Shown here: positions 28,913 through 37,977 of the stretch, one piece after another
How positions within the stretch are numbered: position 1 is the first letter of the stretch
Layout of the letters: each line of letters starts with the position of its first letter
Assembly: GCA_963747835.1 (NCBI GenBank)
Contig: CAVVGO010000006.1
Coordinates: 1,240,001 to 1,304,000 of the forward strand
Reading direction: 5' to 3'
From: JAJPKK01 sp963747835
GTDB taxonomy: Bacteria; Pseudomonadota; Alphaproteobacteria; Rhizobiales; Xanthobacteraceae
DNA length: 64,000 nt
Made by a program: the position numbers and the translations under genes
The notes under the pieces: generated by a model
Databases searched by the model: none
The model's input: the letters and a program-made list of their open reading frames with translations, nothing else
What the model was told of the DNA's origin: nothing

Positions 28913-29581
28913 TACATTCCGCTCCGGCGTGGACTTTCACGCTACTCAAAAAAACAACGTCCGGATCACGACTTGAAGGTTGACTGATCGAGAGGAATTT
29001 TACGGGCGTGGAGGCGGGCATTCAATAGTGCGTCGGCGCGCTCGCTTTCGGCCGTTGGGCCAACCTGAAACGTTATGCGGTCGTCATCCGGCGCATGCGT
29101 CCCGAAAAAGACGCGTCTGCGACGTCCCGAAACCCGTGTCGGTCATGCGCTTGGACGCGACAAGCAAGACCGGCCGGCGACGAAGTCGAAGCCGAAAGCG
29201 ATCGCTTCAAACGATTGCTTTAAACGTTGACGGGTTTAGGAATAGTCCTGTATTATAGGGATGCGGGCTTGATCCATCAGCCGGTGCGCCATCGCGGCTC
29301 GCGGGAGTTTCACAGGACCAATGCAACCAATCATCGGCACAGGTCGGACGTTCGCTGCTATTCGCTGCTCGGCCGGAGCGCTTCCCTGTTCCCGACGAAA
29401 AAATTCGCTGCTCGGCGCAAAGCAGCGAATTCCGTGCAACGCCCTGAAGCTGCTCCCGGAATTCGCGTAAAACCGTCCCGGAAAGGTCCAAATCGACCAA
29501 AATTTGAGAAATTCGCTGTTTTTTACGCTGCTCGCAGGGAATTCAGGGATCGCGCCCAGCGAGCCGACAGCGGCGCAGAAC
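28913..29581. other. Gene-free, repeat-bearing stretch
   Basis: About 670 bases between the autotransporter and a TctC-type gene without a supported gene; GC content is visibly lower than in the flanking genes. The nonamer ttcgctgct occurs at 29351, 29361 and 29404, with a shortened copy near 29512, and there is a perfect inverted repeat at 29402-29431. Open frames here are short, overlapping and lack ribosome binding sites. It looks like mobile-element or repeat debris; no transposase or integrase fragment was recognised. Confidence 0.6.
29402..29431. repeat. Perfect 11-bp inverted repeat
   Basis: Arms aattcgctgct (29402-29412) and agcagcgaatt (29421-29431) with an 8-nt loop. The left arm includes the ttcgctgct word repeated nearby. 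It could be a hairpin or the end of a small element. Confidence 0.8.
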
Positions 29582-30586
29582 TCAATCGAGCTGGATCTTG
29601 GCCGCCTTGGCGACCAGCAGCCACTTCTCGCGTTCCTTGGCGAGGAACGCGCCGAATTCCTCGGGGGTCCCTGGCATCACGTCGACCGAGAGCTGGGCGA
29701 GGGTCGCCTGCACGGCGGGCACCTTCAGGCTTTCATTGATGGCGGCGTTGAGCTTGGCGACGATCGCCGGCGGCGTGCCGGTCGGCGCCACCATGCCGGT
29801 GAACGACGCCGACACGAGGCCCGGGATGGCTTCGCTCAGGGTCGGCACATTGGGGATGCGGGGATTGCGCACGTCGCTCGTCACGGCGAGTGGGCGCAGC
29901 GAGCCGGCCAGCGCCAGCGGCAGCGCGACCGCGGGATTCTCGAACGTCAGCGGCACCTGGCCGGAGACGACATCCTGGGTCGAGCCGCCGCCGCCCTTAT
30001 AGGGAACATGGGTCATGTCGAGGCCGGTGCGCAGCTTGAACAACTCGCCGATCATGTGGGGCGGCGTGCCAACGCCGGGGCTCGAATAGCTGAGCTTGCC
30101 CGGATTGGCCTTGCCGTAGGCGATCAGTTCGGCCACCGATTTCACCGGGAGCGACGGAGTGACCACCAGCATGTTCGACGTGGTGCCGACCAGCGCCACC
30201 GGCACGAAGGCCTTGGCGGGGTCGTAATCGAGATGGGCATAGACGGCCGGATTGATGCTGAGCGTCGACGTATTGGCGAACATCAGGGTGTAGCCATCCG
30301 GCTCCGCGAGCGCTGCCATGCGGGCCGCGATGGAGCCCCCGGCGCCGGCGCGATTCTCGACCACCAGGTTCTGTCCCAGGATGATGCCCATCTGCTGGCC
30401 GATGATTCGGCCGATCACGTCAGCGGGGCCGCCGGAGCCGAACGGCACGATGAGCTTGATCGGCTTGACCGGATAGGTTTCCGCAGCACTGCCGGCGGAC
30501 GCCGCGAGTGCCAGCAGCGCAAGAGCGGTGGCGAGGGCGTTCCAAGGAGCGGCTGCAAATGCGGACCCAGAGGTTGATCGGCGCAT
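29582..30586 (-). CDS. TctC/Bug-type periplasmic solute receptor
   Basis: 334 residues with a signal peptide (ALATALALLALAASAGSAAE), then PVKPIKLIVPFGSGGPADVI, VVENRAGAGGSIAARMA and PDGYTLMFANTSTLSINP, the standard Bug-family layout. ATG 30586 follows an AAGGAT at about 8 nt; the open frame to 30787 is an overlap with the upstream gene. It starts 13 bases after the NitT/TauT-type receptor gene, so the two are likely co-transcribed. Again no TTT membrane subunits are nearby. Confidence 0.9.
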   Translation of the reverse strand: MRRSTSGSAFAAAPWNALATALALLALAASAGSAAETYPVKPIKLIVPFGSGGPADVIGRIIGQQMGIILGQNLVVENRAGAGGSIAARMAALAEPDGYTLMFANTSTLSINPAVYAHLDYDPAKAFVPVALVGTTSNMLVVTPSLPVKSVAELIAYGKANPGKLSYSSPGVGTPPHMIGELFKLRTGLDMTHVPYKGGGGSTQDVVSGQVPLTFENPAVALPLALAGSLRPLAVTSDVRNPRIPNVPTLSEAIPGLVSASFTGMVAPTGTPPAIVAKLNAAINESLKVPAVQATLAQLSVDVMPGTPEEFGAFLAKEREKWLLVAKAAKIQLD

Positions 30587-30599
30587 CGTCGAATATCCT

Positions 30600-31607
30600 T
30601 CAGTTGCCGGGCAACAGCGTCTCGTCGAGGTACTTGTGGAGATCGCCTTGCGGCGTGGCGTTGAGCTCTTCACCCTCCACCATGATGGCGATGATGGAGC
30701 GCAACGCCTCCACGTCGAGCTTGCCGCTGCGTGGGAAGGTGTCGGGGTTTTTTGCGACCAGATCGTCGTAGGTCTTGGATGCGGCATCGGCCGGGACCTT
30801 CAGTTCCGCCGCCAGCAGCGCTTCGGCTTCCGAGCGATTGGCCGGATCGTGCAGCCACGCCACCGCCGCGAGCCACGACTTCACGAAGCGGCGGCCGATG
30901 TCCGCCTTGGTCTTGAGCCATGCGGTGTTGGTGACGAAACAAACGAACGGAAATTTCGGCGCCACTTCGCGGAACGCGCCGAGCACCGGGTAGCCGGCGC
31001 TCGAGGCCGTGTAGGATTGCGGCGGCACCAGCCAGACCGCGTCGAGCGCGCCAGCCTGGAGCCCGTTGAAAATCTGCGCCGAGCCTTGGCCGGCGACCAC
31101 GTCGTAGTCCTTGGCGCCGAGACCGTGCGCCATGAGCAGGCGCCGCAGCAGGATGGTCGATCCCGATTTGATCGAGGAGGTGCCCACCACCTTGCCCTTC
31201 AGGTCGGCGATGCTCCTTATGTTTTTGCGGCCGATCAGCAGCGCCGGATGGGTCGACATCGACACCATGCTGATGCGCACATTGGTGCCGCCGCCCTCGT
31301 AGAACGCGATCGGGGCATTGCAGGTGTTGTGCATGATGTCGAGCGAGCCCGCCGCGACCGCCTGCATGCCGGGCGACACGCCGATCGACACCATGTCCAT
31401 CTCGATATTGTTGGCGGCAAAGAAGCCCTTCTTGGTCGCGATCGTGCCGGGCCACACGGTCGCGGTCGGCGACACCTGGCCGAACGAGACCTTGTCGGCG
31501 GCGCGGGCCGGCCGGCCGAGCGACAGCCCGACGATCGCGAGCGCCATGCCGGCGAGCGCACGACCGGCGGCAACCCGTCCTGCCGATCGCCATCCTGTGT
31601 ACGTCAC
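30600..31607 (-). CDS. NitT/TauT-type ABC transporter substrate-binding protein
   Basis: 335 residues from a GTG with GGAGG at 5 nt. Signal peptide (ALAGMALAIVGLSLGRPARA), then KVSFGQVSPTATVWPGTIAT and KKGFFAANNIEMDMV, the SsuA/NMT1 fold; SIADLKGKVVGTSSIKSGST is the conserved second-lobe segment. Typical ligands of the family are sulfonates, nitrate, or pyrimidine and carboxylate compounds; none can be chosen here. No ABC permease or ATPase adjoins it. Its partner downstream is a TctC-type receptor, an unusual mix of two transporter classes. Confidence 0.85.
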   Translation of the reverse strand: MTYTGWRSAGRVAAGRALAGMALAIVGLSLGRPARAADKVSFGQVSPTATVWPGTIATKKGFFAANNIEMDMVSIGVSPGMQAVAAGSLDIMHNTCNAPIAFYEGGGTNVRISMVSMSTHPALLIGRKNIRSIADLKGKVVGTSSIKSGSTILLRRLLMAHGLGAKDYDVVAGQGSAQIFNGLQAGALDAVWLVPPQSYTASSAGYPVLGAFREVAPKFPFVCFVTNTAWLKTKADIGRRFVKSWLAAVAWLHDPANRSEAEALLAAELKVPADAASKTYDDLVAKNPDTFPRSGKLDVEALRSIIAIMVEGEELNATPQGDLHKYLDETLLPGN

Positions 31608-31722
31608 CTGACCTCCGGGCGACCGCCGTTGCGATCGTGTTTCGTCTTATTTAGCAAGGACCGCATTGCCTGTCTGCCAGCCGGATCGCGGTCTTTCGCC
31701 GCCGGTTTGTTATATATGGACC

Positions 31723-32265
31723 ATGCGCATTCTCGGATTCGCCGGGTGGAGTGGGTCGGGAAAAACCACCCTGCTGGCGAAGATCATCCCCCGCCTGGTC
31801 GCCCGCGGCCTAACCGTGTCGACGGTCAAGCACGCCCATCACGGCTTTGACGTCGACACGCCGGGCAAGGACTCCCATACCCACCGGATGGCGGGAGCGA
31901 CGGAAGTCCTGGTGGCGTCGGGAAAACGCTGGGCGCTGATGCACGAGTTGCGCGAGCAGGACGAGCCCGGCATCTACGACCTGCTACGCAAGATGTCGCC
32001 CGTCGATCTCGTCCTCATCGAGGGCTTCAAATCGGCCCAACACAGCCGCATCGAGGTGTATCGCAAGGAGGTCGGCAAGCCACCGTTCCACCCGCAAAAT
32101 CCCCATGTGGCCGGTATCGTGTCCGATACGCCGTTTCCCGACGCCGGCCTCCCCGTCGTCGATATCGACGACGTCGAAGCCGTGGTCGAACTCGTCCTCG
32201 CCAAAGCCGAGAAGCTCGAGGCGGTGCTGGCGCGCCTGCGTAGCGGGGGCGCAGGCGGAGAATGA
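31723..32265 (+). CDS. mobB: Molybdopterin-guanine dinucleotide biosynthesis adaptor
   Basis: GTP-binding accessory protein of molybdenum-cofactor nucleotide addition. 180 residues with P-loop GFAGWSGSGKTTLLAKII at the N-terminus, TVKHAHHGFDVDTPGKDS, and DLVLIEGFKSAQHSRIEVYR, all diagnostic. ATG 31723 starts the protein exactly at the beta strand before the P-loop; the frame upstream to 31666 is unlikely to be translated. Convergent with mobA. Confidence 0.93.
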   Translation: MRILGFAGWSGSGKTTLLAKIIPRLVARGLTVSTVKHAHHGFDVDTPGKDSHTHRMAGATEVLVASGKRWALMHELREQDEPGIYDLLRKMSPVDLVLIEGFKSAQHSRIEVYRKEVGKPPFHPQNPHVAGIVSDTPFPDAGLPVVDIDDVEAVVELVLAKAEKLEAVLARLRSGGAGGE

Positions 32266-32303
32266 GGGCAAACTCGCCGCAACGATCGAACCGATATGAA
32301 CGT

Positions 32304-32329
32304 TTCCGAAACGTCGCAACGTTTCGGAA
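32304..32329. terminator. Shared terminator hairpin between mobB and mobA
   Basis: A perfect 11-bp stem (32304-32314 with 32319-32329, 4-nt loop) fills the gap between the convergent stops and abuts the mobA stop. There is no long U tract, so its strength is uncertain, but symmetry and position suit two-way termination. Confidence 0.55.
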
Positions 32330-32980
32330 TCATGCATCAGCCGCATCGTCTCTGACGAGGCGCTCCGCCTCCGCGGCGTCCTCGGGCGTGTTGACGTTGA
32401 AGAACGGATCGACCGGCGCGGCCGGCCATTCCGCCAGCGCGACGCCATGGCGTGCGGTCCACACCTCGATCTTGTGCAGGCCTTCGTCGATCAGCGCGCG
32501 GCGCAGATCCTCGCGCAAAGCCACCGGCCACAGGCCGATGACCGGGTGGCGCCAGTCGCCCGACCGCGCGCAGGCTAGCGCGGCGCCCTGCGCCTTGCGG
32601 ACTTGATGCAGGCGGGACACCAGATCGCGCGGCAGGAACGGGCAGTCGCCGGGCGCGCTCGCCATCCAGGTGATGTCCGGCACGTGACGCGCCGCCCAAT
32701 CGAGCCCCGCCAGAATGCCGGCCAACGGGCCGGCGAAATCCGGCACGCTGTCGGGGATCACCGGCAGGCCGAACCGCGCGAATCGCGCCGGATCGCCGTT
32801 GGCATTGAGGACGATGCCGGTGCAGGCCGGCCGCAGCCGCGCCAAAACCCGGTCCAGGATGGTGACGCCCCCGATCGAAATCAGCGCCTTGTCGCCGCCG
32901 CCCATGCGCCGCGCGAGCCCACCCGCCAGGACGAGGCCCAGCGTGGGCGGAACGGGCGGCAAGGATCGACGATCCGGCAT
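32330..32980 (-). CDS. mobA: Molybdenum cofactor guanylyltransferase
   Basis: Transfers GMP from GTP to Mo-molybdopterin to form MGD. 216 residues: the nucleotidyltransferase signature LGLVLAGGLARRMGGGDKAL, then FAGPLAGILAGLDWA, SAPGDCPFLP and the C-terminal FFNVNTPEDAAEAERL. ATG 32980 gives the normal start; the frame extends upstream to 33103 without need. MGD is used by DMSO-reductase-family enzymes, whereas the Mo hydroxylase at 57-60 kb would use MCD or unmodified MPT, so adjacency to the catabolic region is not a functional link. Confidence 0.93.
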   Translation of the reverse strand: MPDRRSLPPVPPTLGLVLAGGLARRMGGGDKALISIGGVTILDRVLARLRPACTGIVLNANGDPARFARFGLPVIPDSVPDFAGPLAGILAGLDWAARHVPDITWMASAPGDCPFLPRDLVSRLHQVRKAQGAALACARSGDWRHPVIGLWPVALREDLRRALIDEGLHKIEVWTARHGVALAEWPAAPVDPFFNVNTPEDAAEAERLVRDDAADA

Positions 32981-33299
32981 TGGCAGGCGGCCTTTTGGCG
33001 TGACGGCGTGGGTTGAGCGGGGCTGCAAGCGCCCAATCCGCATTGCAACGAGCCCCGCCGGCGGGTCGGCGCAACCCACCAAGGTGTTGAAACATACCGT
33101 CAAAATTCGATGTGCGACAATGCCTTGTCAGGCCGGTCGCGCCGACTATAGTGCGCGCGCCGCGGCGCCGGGGCGTGATGTGCGCCGCTTTCGCGCCTGA
33201 CCTAGTCGAACGGCGATCGAGCGGCCGAAGGCGCACCAGCGTGCTGGCAGCGCTTCTTAGAGTTGAGTTTGCGGGCACCCTCCGGGTGCCCGCAAGTGC
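32981..33299. other. Gene-free stretch between mobA and tRNA-Ser
   Basis: About 320 bases. The one clear element is a perfect 10-bp hairpin, 33271-33280 with 33284-33293 (3-nt loop), just before the tRNA gene; it has no T tract on either strand. The mobA promoter should lie here but is not obvious. Confidence 0.6.
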
Positions 33300-33389
33300 G
33301 GAGGGGTGGCCGAGTGGCTGAAGGCGCACGCTTGGAAAGCGTGTTTACGGGAAACCGTAACGTGGGTTCGAATCCCACTCCCTCCGCCA
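33300..33389 (+). tRNA. tRNA-Ser (anticodon GGA)
   Basis: 90 nt including encoded CCA. The 7-bp acceptor stem GGAGGGG pairs with TCCCTCC (one G-U) before discriminator G73 and CCA. The anticodon stem CACGC/GCGTG holds loop TTGGAAA, anticodon GGA, reading UCC/UCU serine codons. A long variable arm (TTTACGGGAAACCGTAA) and T-loop GGTTCGAATCC are typical of tRNA-Ser. Confidence 0.97.
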
Positions 33390-33466
33390 GCACGACCGCT
33401 CGGGGATGTGCCTCGCCCGGCGGAGATCGCCCTCACATCGATAGGGCTCCTATTGACGCCGCAAAA

Positions 33467-33709
33467 ATGAAGCTATTAGAGCTCGTTGCCCGCGTAGAAG
33501 CCGGAGACGAGATCATTCTGGCACGCGGCAAGGAGCCAATCGCCAAACTCGTGCCTTACCGGCCGGCGCCAATAAAACGCCGATTTGGTGCGTTTCGCGA
33601 TCGCCTAAGCATCGGACCAGAGTTTTTCGAGCCCTTACGGCATAGCAACTGGCCTCTTGCGAATAGGGTCGGTCACCTTCTGCTCGACACGTCCGCACCT
33701 CTCCGGTGA
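33467..33709 (+). pseudogene. Remnant of a Phd/VapB antitoxin, with a possible PIN-toxin start fused
   Basis: Just after the tRNA the frame reads (IDAAK)MKLLELVARVEAGDEI, ILARGKEPIAKLVPYRPAP and KRRFGAFRDRLSIGPEFFEP, the Phd/YefM-type antitoxin pattern. The usual N-terminal residues lack a start codon in frame (ATG 33467 begins inside the domain). The C-terminus does not end normally but continues into VGHLLLDTSAPLR, like the LLLDTxALL start of a VapC PIN toxin, then stops. So both parts of a toxin-antitoxin pair are truncated. No full toxin follows. Confidence 0.6.
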
Positions 33710-33733
33710 CCGGACGACGATGACGCGCGCCCC

Positions 33734-34765
33734 CTAATGCCGCACGTACTTCCGTTCCATCTCGGCAAAAAACCCTTCCTTCTTCAACTCGTCCAGGATG
33801 CCGGTATCGACGTAATCATCGACGCTCCGCGCCTTGAGTGCGGGAAACTGATCGATGATGTTCTGCGCGCCTTGCCGCGAGGGTTCGAGGTTGATCGGCG
33901 ACTGCTGCTTGAAGTCGTTGTAGCTCGTGTCGATGATCTTCGGGTCGGCGATCCCGACCTTGCGCGCCAGCACCTCCTTGGCGAGCCGTTCGTCGCTCAG
34001 CGCCAGATAATTTCCCTCGATGGCGGCCTTGAGGAATCGTTTCAGCACCGCGCGCTTGGCGTCGATCGCGGCGCGCTTGACCACGACGCTGCTGAACAGC
34101 CAGGGAATCTTTTCGGCCGCGAGATCGACCATGGGGTGCAGGCCGGCCTCGTGGGCGAGGCTCGCGATCGGCTCGTTGACCGTCGTGCCTCTGATCTCGC
34201 CGGCCTTGAGCGCCTCCAGGCGTCGCATGCCGCCGCCGTATTCCTTGAGGATGACGTCGGTGCGGCGCAGCCCGAGCCGCGCCAACGCCAGCGTGACGGT
34301 CGAATCGCTTTCCGACCCGAATGCGCTGACGGCGACGATGCCGCCCTTGAGGTCGGCAGCGGTCGTTACCGCTGGCGACGTGTAGAACGTAAAGCGGATC
34401 ACGTTGCTGAGCGACGCGATGGTGCGCAAGTCGCCGCCTTCCTGATTGAGCTTCACCACCGAGGACAGTCCGACGTGCATGGCGTCGATGCGGCCGGCCT
34501 GCAACTCCTCAGCGCCGCGGCTACCGCCATTCATGCTGGTGATGTCGACGGCTAGCCCCGCGGTACCGTAGAATCCACCGGCCTCCGCCATCCACAACGC
34601 CAGCACCGTGTTGACGGGTTCGGAAATGCCGACCCTGAACTTGGTCAACTCCGCGGCGGACGCGGGTTGGCCCGATGCGGCAAACAGCGCCACCATCATG
34701 GCAAGTCCGCGACGTAACCAGCGCCGGCGTTCATGGCAATTCCTTCCTCGTTTGTTGTCTTGCAT
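33734..34765 (-). CDS. NitT/TauT-type ABC transporter substrate-binding protein (start ambiguous)
   Basis: About 335-343 residues: signal region RRRWLRRGLAMMVALFAASG, then FRVGISEPVNTVLALWMAEA, GFYGTAGLAVDI, GGSRGAEELQAGRIDAMHVG and AADLKGGIVAVSAFGSESDS, the NMT1/SsuA-like layout. The open frame begins at ATG 34765, but the best ribosome binding site (GGAAGGAA, 34740-34747) precedes an ATG at 34734 in another frame; a single missing base just after it would join that ATG to RRRWLRRG, giving a more normal signal peptide. An orphan receptor with no ABC partner adjoining it. Confidence 0.82.
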   Translation of the reverse strand: MQDNKRGRNCHERRRWLRRGLAMMVALFAASGQPASAAELTKFRVGISEPVNTVLALWMAEAGGFYGTAGLAVDITSMNGGSRGAEELQAGRIDAMHVGLSSVVKLNQEGGDLRTIASLSNVIRFTFYTSPAVTTAADLKGGIVAVSAFGSESDSTVTLALARLGLRRTDVILKEYGGGMRRLEALKAGEIRGTTVNEPIASLAHEAGLHPMVDLAAEKIPWLFSSVVVKRAAIDAKRAVLKRFLKAAIEGNYLALSDERLAKEVLARKVGIADPKIIDTSYNDFKQQSPINLEPSRQGAQNIIDQFPALKARSVDDYVDTGILDELKKEGFFAEMERKYVRH

Positions 34766-35044
34766 CGTGTCCTCCCGGCGGGGCTTGCACGCACGCGTTC
34801 ATGCGCGAACCAGACGGCACTAGCCGCGGCCATGGCATTTGCGTGCTATTGGAATCCCGAAAATCGACCGAGCGAATGCTGTTGCGTTCGCGCTGTCGCG
34901 TCAAGCGGAGATTGGCGCGAACCAACACGGTCATTGGCGGCGGTTTCACGCCTGTGTTAAGACGGCCCGCCGCGCCGTCCCAAGGAACCAATCCGACAAA
35001 TAAATCCGGCGCATTGCGCGGATGAAGTCAGCCGAGACAAAGCC

Positions 35045-35804
35045 ATGAAGCTTTCCAATCAGGTCGCCATCGTGACCGGCGCCGGCCGCAACATCGGCGA
35101 GGACGTTGCCAAGACGCTCGCCTCCGAGGGCGCCAAGGTGGCGGTCGTCGACATGGACAAGGCGCGGGGCGAAAAGGTCGCGGCGGAGATCGTCAAGGCC
35201 GGCGGCGAGGCGGCGGCGTTCGTGGCGGACGCATCGGCCGAGGCCGACATCGCCGCCGTGGTGGTGGGCGTCATCGAGCGTTGGGGCCGTATCGACATTC
35301 TGATCAACAACGCCGCGATCTCGGACAACAAGACCATTCTGGACATCACCAAGGCGCAATGGGATGCCGTGATCGCGGTGACGCTGACCGGCCCGTTCCT
35401 GATGAGCCCAGCATGTGGCGCGCCAGATGGTGGCACAGGGCACGGGCGGCAAGATCGTCAATGTGGGCTCGACATCGGGGTTTTTCGGCCGCTCGCGCGC
35501 CATCGCGTACTCGGCCGCCAAGGGCGGCGTCGTGAACCTCACCCGCGCCATGGCGGTGCAGCTTGCGCCGCACAAGATCCGGGTCAACGGCGTGGTGCCG
35601 AACAAGATCGGCTCGCCGGTCGGCAAGGACGAGTTCGATCCGTCCCGCCCGGTGGTGAATTTATGCGGACGACCGGGCGTGCCGCTCGACATGGCGCGCG
35701 CCGTGCTATTCCTGGTGTCGGACGATGCCGACTTCATCGCCGGCAACATGCTGTTCGTGGACGGCGGCGTCAGCGCCATGATGGTCGGGGACAAGTCCGC
35801 ATGA
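35045..35804 (+). CDS. SDR-family oxidoreductase, frame broken near 35410
   Basis: Short-chain dehydrogenase. The NAD(P) site reads VTGAGRNIGEDVAKTLASEG, NNAAISD follows, and after the break comes the catalytic YSAAKGG (Tyr/Lys) and the C-terminal AGNMLFVDGG. One extra C in the CCC at 35409-35411 shifts the frame (LMSPACG versus LMSQHVARQMV). The corrected length is 252 residues. GGT/GAG near the nucleotide motif does not decide NAD versus NADP. The stop overlaps the hydantoinase A start (ATGA at 35801), so it begins an operon with hyuA-hyuB-TctC. Confidence 0.87.
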
Positions 35805-37973
35805 TCGATACGCGCGGTGCGCCGATGGCGGCGGCTCGGCGGGCGCCCGCGTTGCCGACGGCGCGCCTGATCATGCCGCGCTACCGGCTCGGCGTCGATG
35901 TCGGCGGCACCCACACCGACCTCGTGCTGTACGATGTGGACGACCGGCGCGCTCCTGGTCGAGAAGGTCGCCAGCACGCCACACAATCCGGCCGTCGGCG
36001 TGCTCGGCGGCATCGCCAACTTCGTGCGCCGCGGCGTGCGCCCTGACGAGATCGAGTTCTTCGCCCACGGCACCACCATCACCACCAATGCGCTCCTGGA
36101 AATGCGCGGCGCCAAGGTCGGGCTCCTGATCACCAAGGGATTTCGCGCCGTCCAGGAAATCCAGAACCAGGCGCGCGACGGCAATCTGTTCGATTATTTC
36201 TACGCAAAGCCCGCGCCGATCGCGCCGCAAAGCCTGACGCGCGAAATCCCGGAGCGCTCGGACTATCTCGGCAATGTGCTGATGGCGCTCGATCGCGAGG
36301 CGGTGCGGCGCGCGGCGCGCGAGCTCAAGGCCGCCGGCGTACAATCGATCGCCGGTCTGCTACCTCTTCTCCTTCATGAACCCGGCCCATGAACATGAGA
36401 CGCGCAAACTCATCGAGGCCGAATTTCCGGGCATTCCGGTTTCGCTATCGAGCGAGGTGCTGCCGCGGGTGCGCGAATGGCCGCGGCTCTCGACCACTTT
36501 GGTCAACGCCTATCTGGAGCCGGTGCTGGTCCGCTACATCGACGACCTCAACAAGGGCCTCGATGCCGCCGGGGTGCGTACCCGCCAGCGCTTCCTGATG
36601 CAATCGAACGGCGGCGTGATGCCGTTCACGGCCGCGATCGCCGGCGGCAAGACCGTGCACACGCTGCTGTCCGGCCCGGCGGCCGGCGCCCAGGCGAGCG
36701 CCTATCTGGCGCGCGAGGATGCGCGGCGCGGCCTCGTCACGCTCGACATGGGCGGCACCAGCGCGGACATCGCCTTCATCGAAGGCGGCGCGCCTCTGGA
36801 AGTGACCGAAGGCGTCATCGCCCGCCGCCAGGTCGACGTGCCGGCGCTCGACATGACCACGATCTCGGCGGGCGGCGGATCGATCGCGGCGGTCGACGCC
36901 GGCGGGTTTCTCACCGTCGGGCCGCAAAGCGCCGGCGCCGATCCGGGGCCCGCCTGCTACGGGCGCGGCGGCGAGCGCCCGACCGTGACCGATGCCGACC
37001 TCGCCTGCGGCTTCCTCAATCCGGATTATTTCCTCGGCGGCGCGCAGAAGCTCGACGTGGCGGCCGCGCAGGCCGCTCTCCAGCGTGACATCGCCGCACC
37101 GCTGAAGATGAGCCTGCTCGAAGCCGCCGCCGGCATTCGCAAGATCGTCGACATCCGCATGGCGGACGAGGTGCGGGTGTTCGCGGCCAAGCGCGGCGTC
37201 GATCTTGACGGCGTTCACCCTGCTGCCGTTCGGCGGCGCCGGCGCCGTGCACGCCGCGGCCGTCGCCGAGGAGCTTGGCATGCGGCGCATCCTGGTGCCG
37301 CCGCGGCCGGGCGCGTTTTCGGCGCTCGGCCTCATCTGCACCGACGTGGTGCACGATTACATCCGCTCCGAGCTGAGGCCCCTCGCCGATATCGTGGCCG
37401 ATCACGCCGAGGCCATCTTCGCCGCCCTCGAAGCCAAGGCGCGCGACGGAACTCGTCGCCGAGGGCTTGATGCGGCGGAACGCCCGCTATCGTGCGCGAA
37501 CTCGATCTGCGCTACGCCGGCCAGGGCTACGAATTGCGCACGCCGCTCGACGGACTTTACGACCGGGCGACGTCACCGGCCGGCGACGCTTGGCGCCGCG
37601 CGCGGACCGCGCTTCGATCAGCGGCATGCCCAGATCCACGGCCATTCGGCCAAGGACCGGCCCGTCGAAGTGGTGAGCTATCGGCTGCCGCTGCGCGTCG
37701 CGGTGCCCAAATATGAGCCGCGCGAGGAGCGAGCGGCGTCGCGTCCGCACGCGGCGGACGATGCCCGCAAGGGCGAGCGCACCGTGTGTTTCGATGGCGC
37801 GAGACCGACGCCTGCCGCGCTTTATGAGCGCGACCGGCTCGATGTCGGCGCCAGTCTCGCGGGTCCGGCCATCGTCGAGCAGTTCGACGCCACCACCGCG
37901 ATCCCGCCCGGCTGGCGCGCGGCGGTCGACGGCTGCCGCAACCTGATCCTGTCGAAGCCGGAGGCCAAAGTGA
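35801..37973 (+). CDS. Hydantoinase/oxoprolinase subunit A, pair 1, with about seven frame breaks
   Basis: ATP-dependent cyclic-amide hydrolase, N-terminal phosphate-binding subunit. Conserved pieces in order: RLGVDVGGTHTDLVLYDV, FAHGTTITTNALLE, KVGLLITKGFRAVQEIQNQA, VREWPRLSTTLVNAYL, MQSNGGVMPF, LDMGGTSADIAFIEGG, FGGAGAVHAAA, and ELDLRYAGQGYEL. One extra base is inferred at about 35937, 36352, 37204, 37448, 37490, 37578 and 37968; correcting all seven gives one frame with a stop at 37971-37973, and 697 residues counted from ATG 35873. ATG 35801 (ATGA overlap) is the other start. Substrate unknown: hydantoins, 5-oxoproline or related lactams. Confidence 0.82.
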
Positions 37974-37977
37974 CCGT

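Noticed and set aside
29207..29580. Small open frames on both strands in the 29.2-29.6 kb gap
   Set aside because: They are built from the ttcgctgct repeats, lack start signals, and overlap each other.
31723..32980. mobA/mobB as cofactor genes dedicated to the Mo hydroxylase at 57-60 kb
   Set aside because: MobA makes MGD, whereas xanthine dehydrogenase/CoxL-type enzymes generally use MPT or MCD; they are 25 kb apart with no link.
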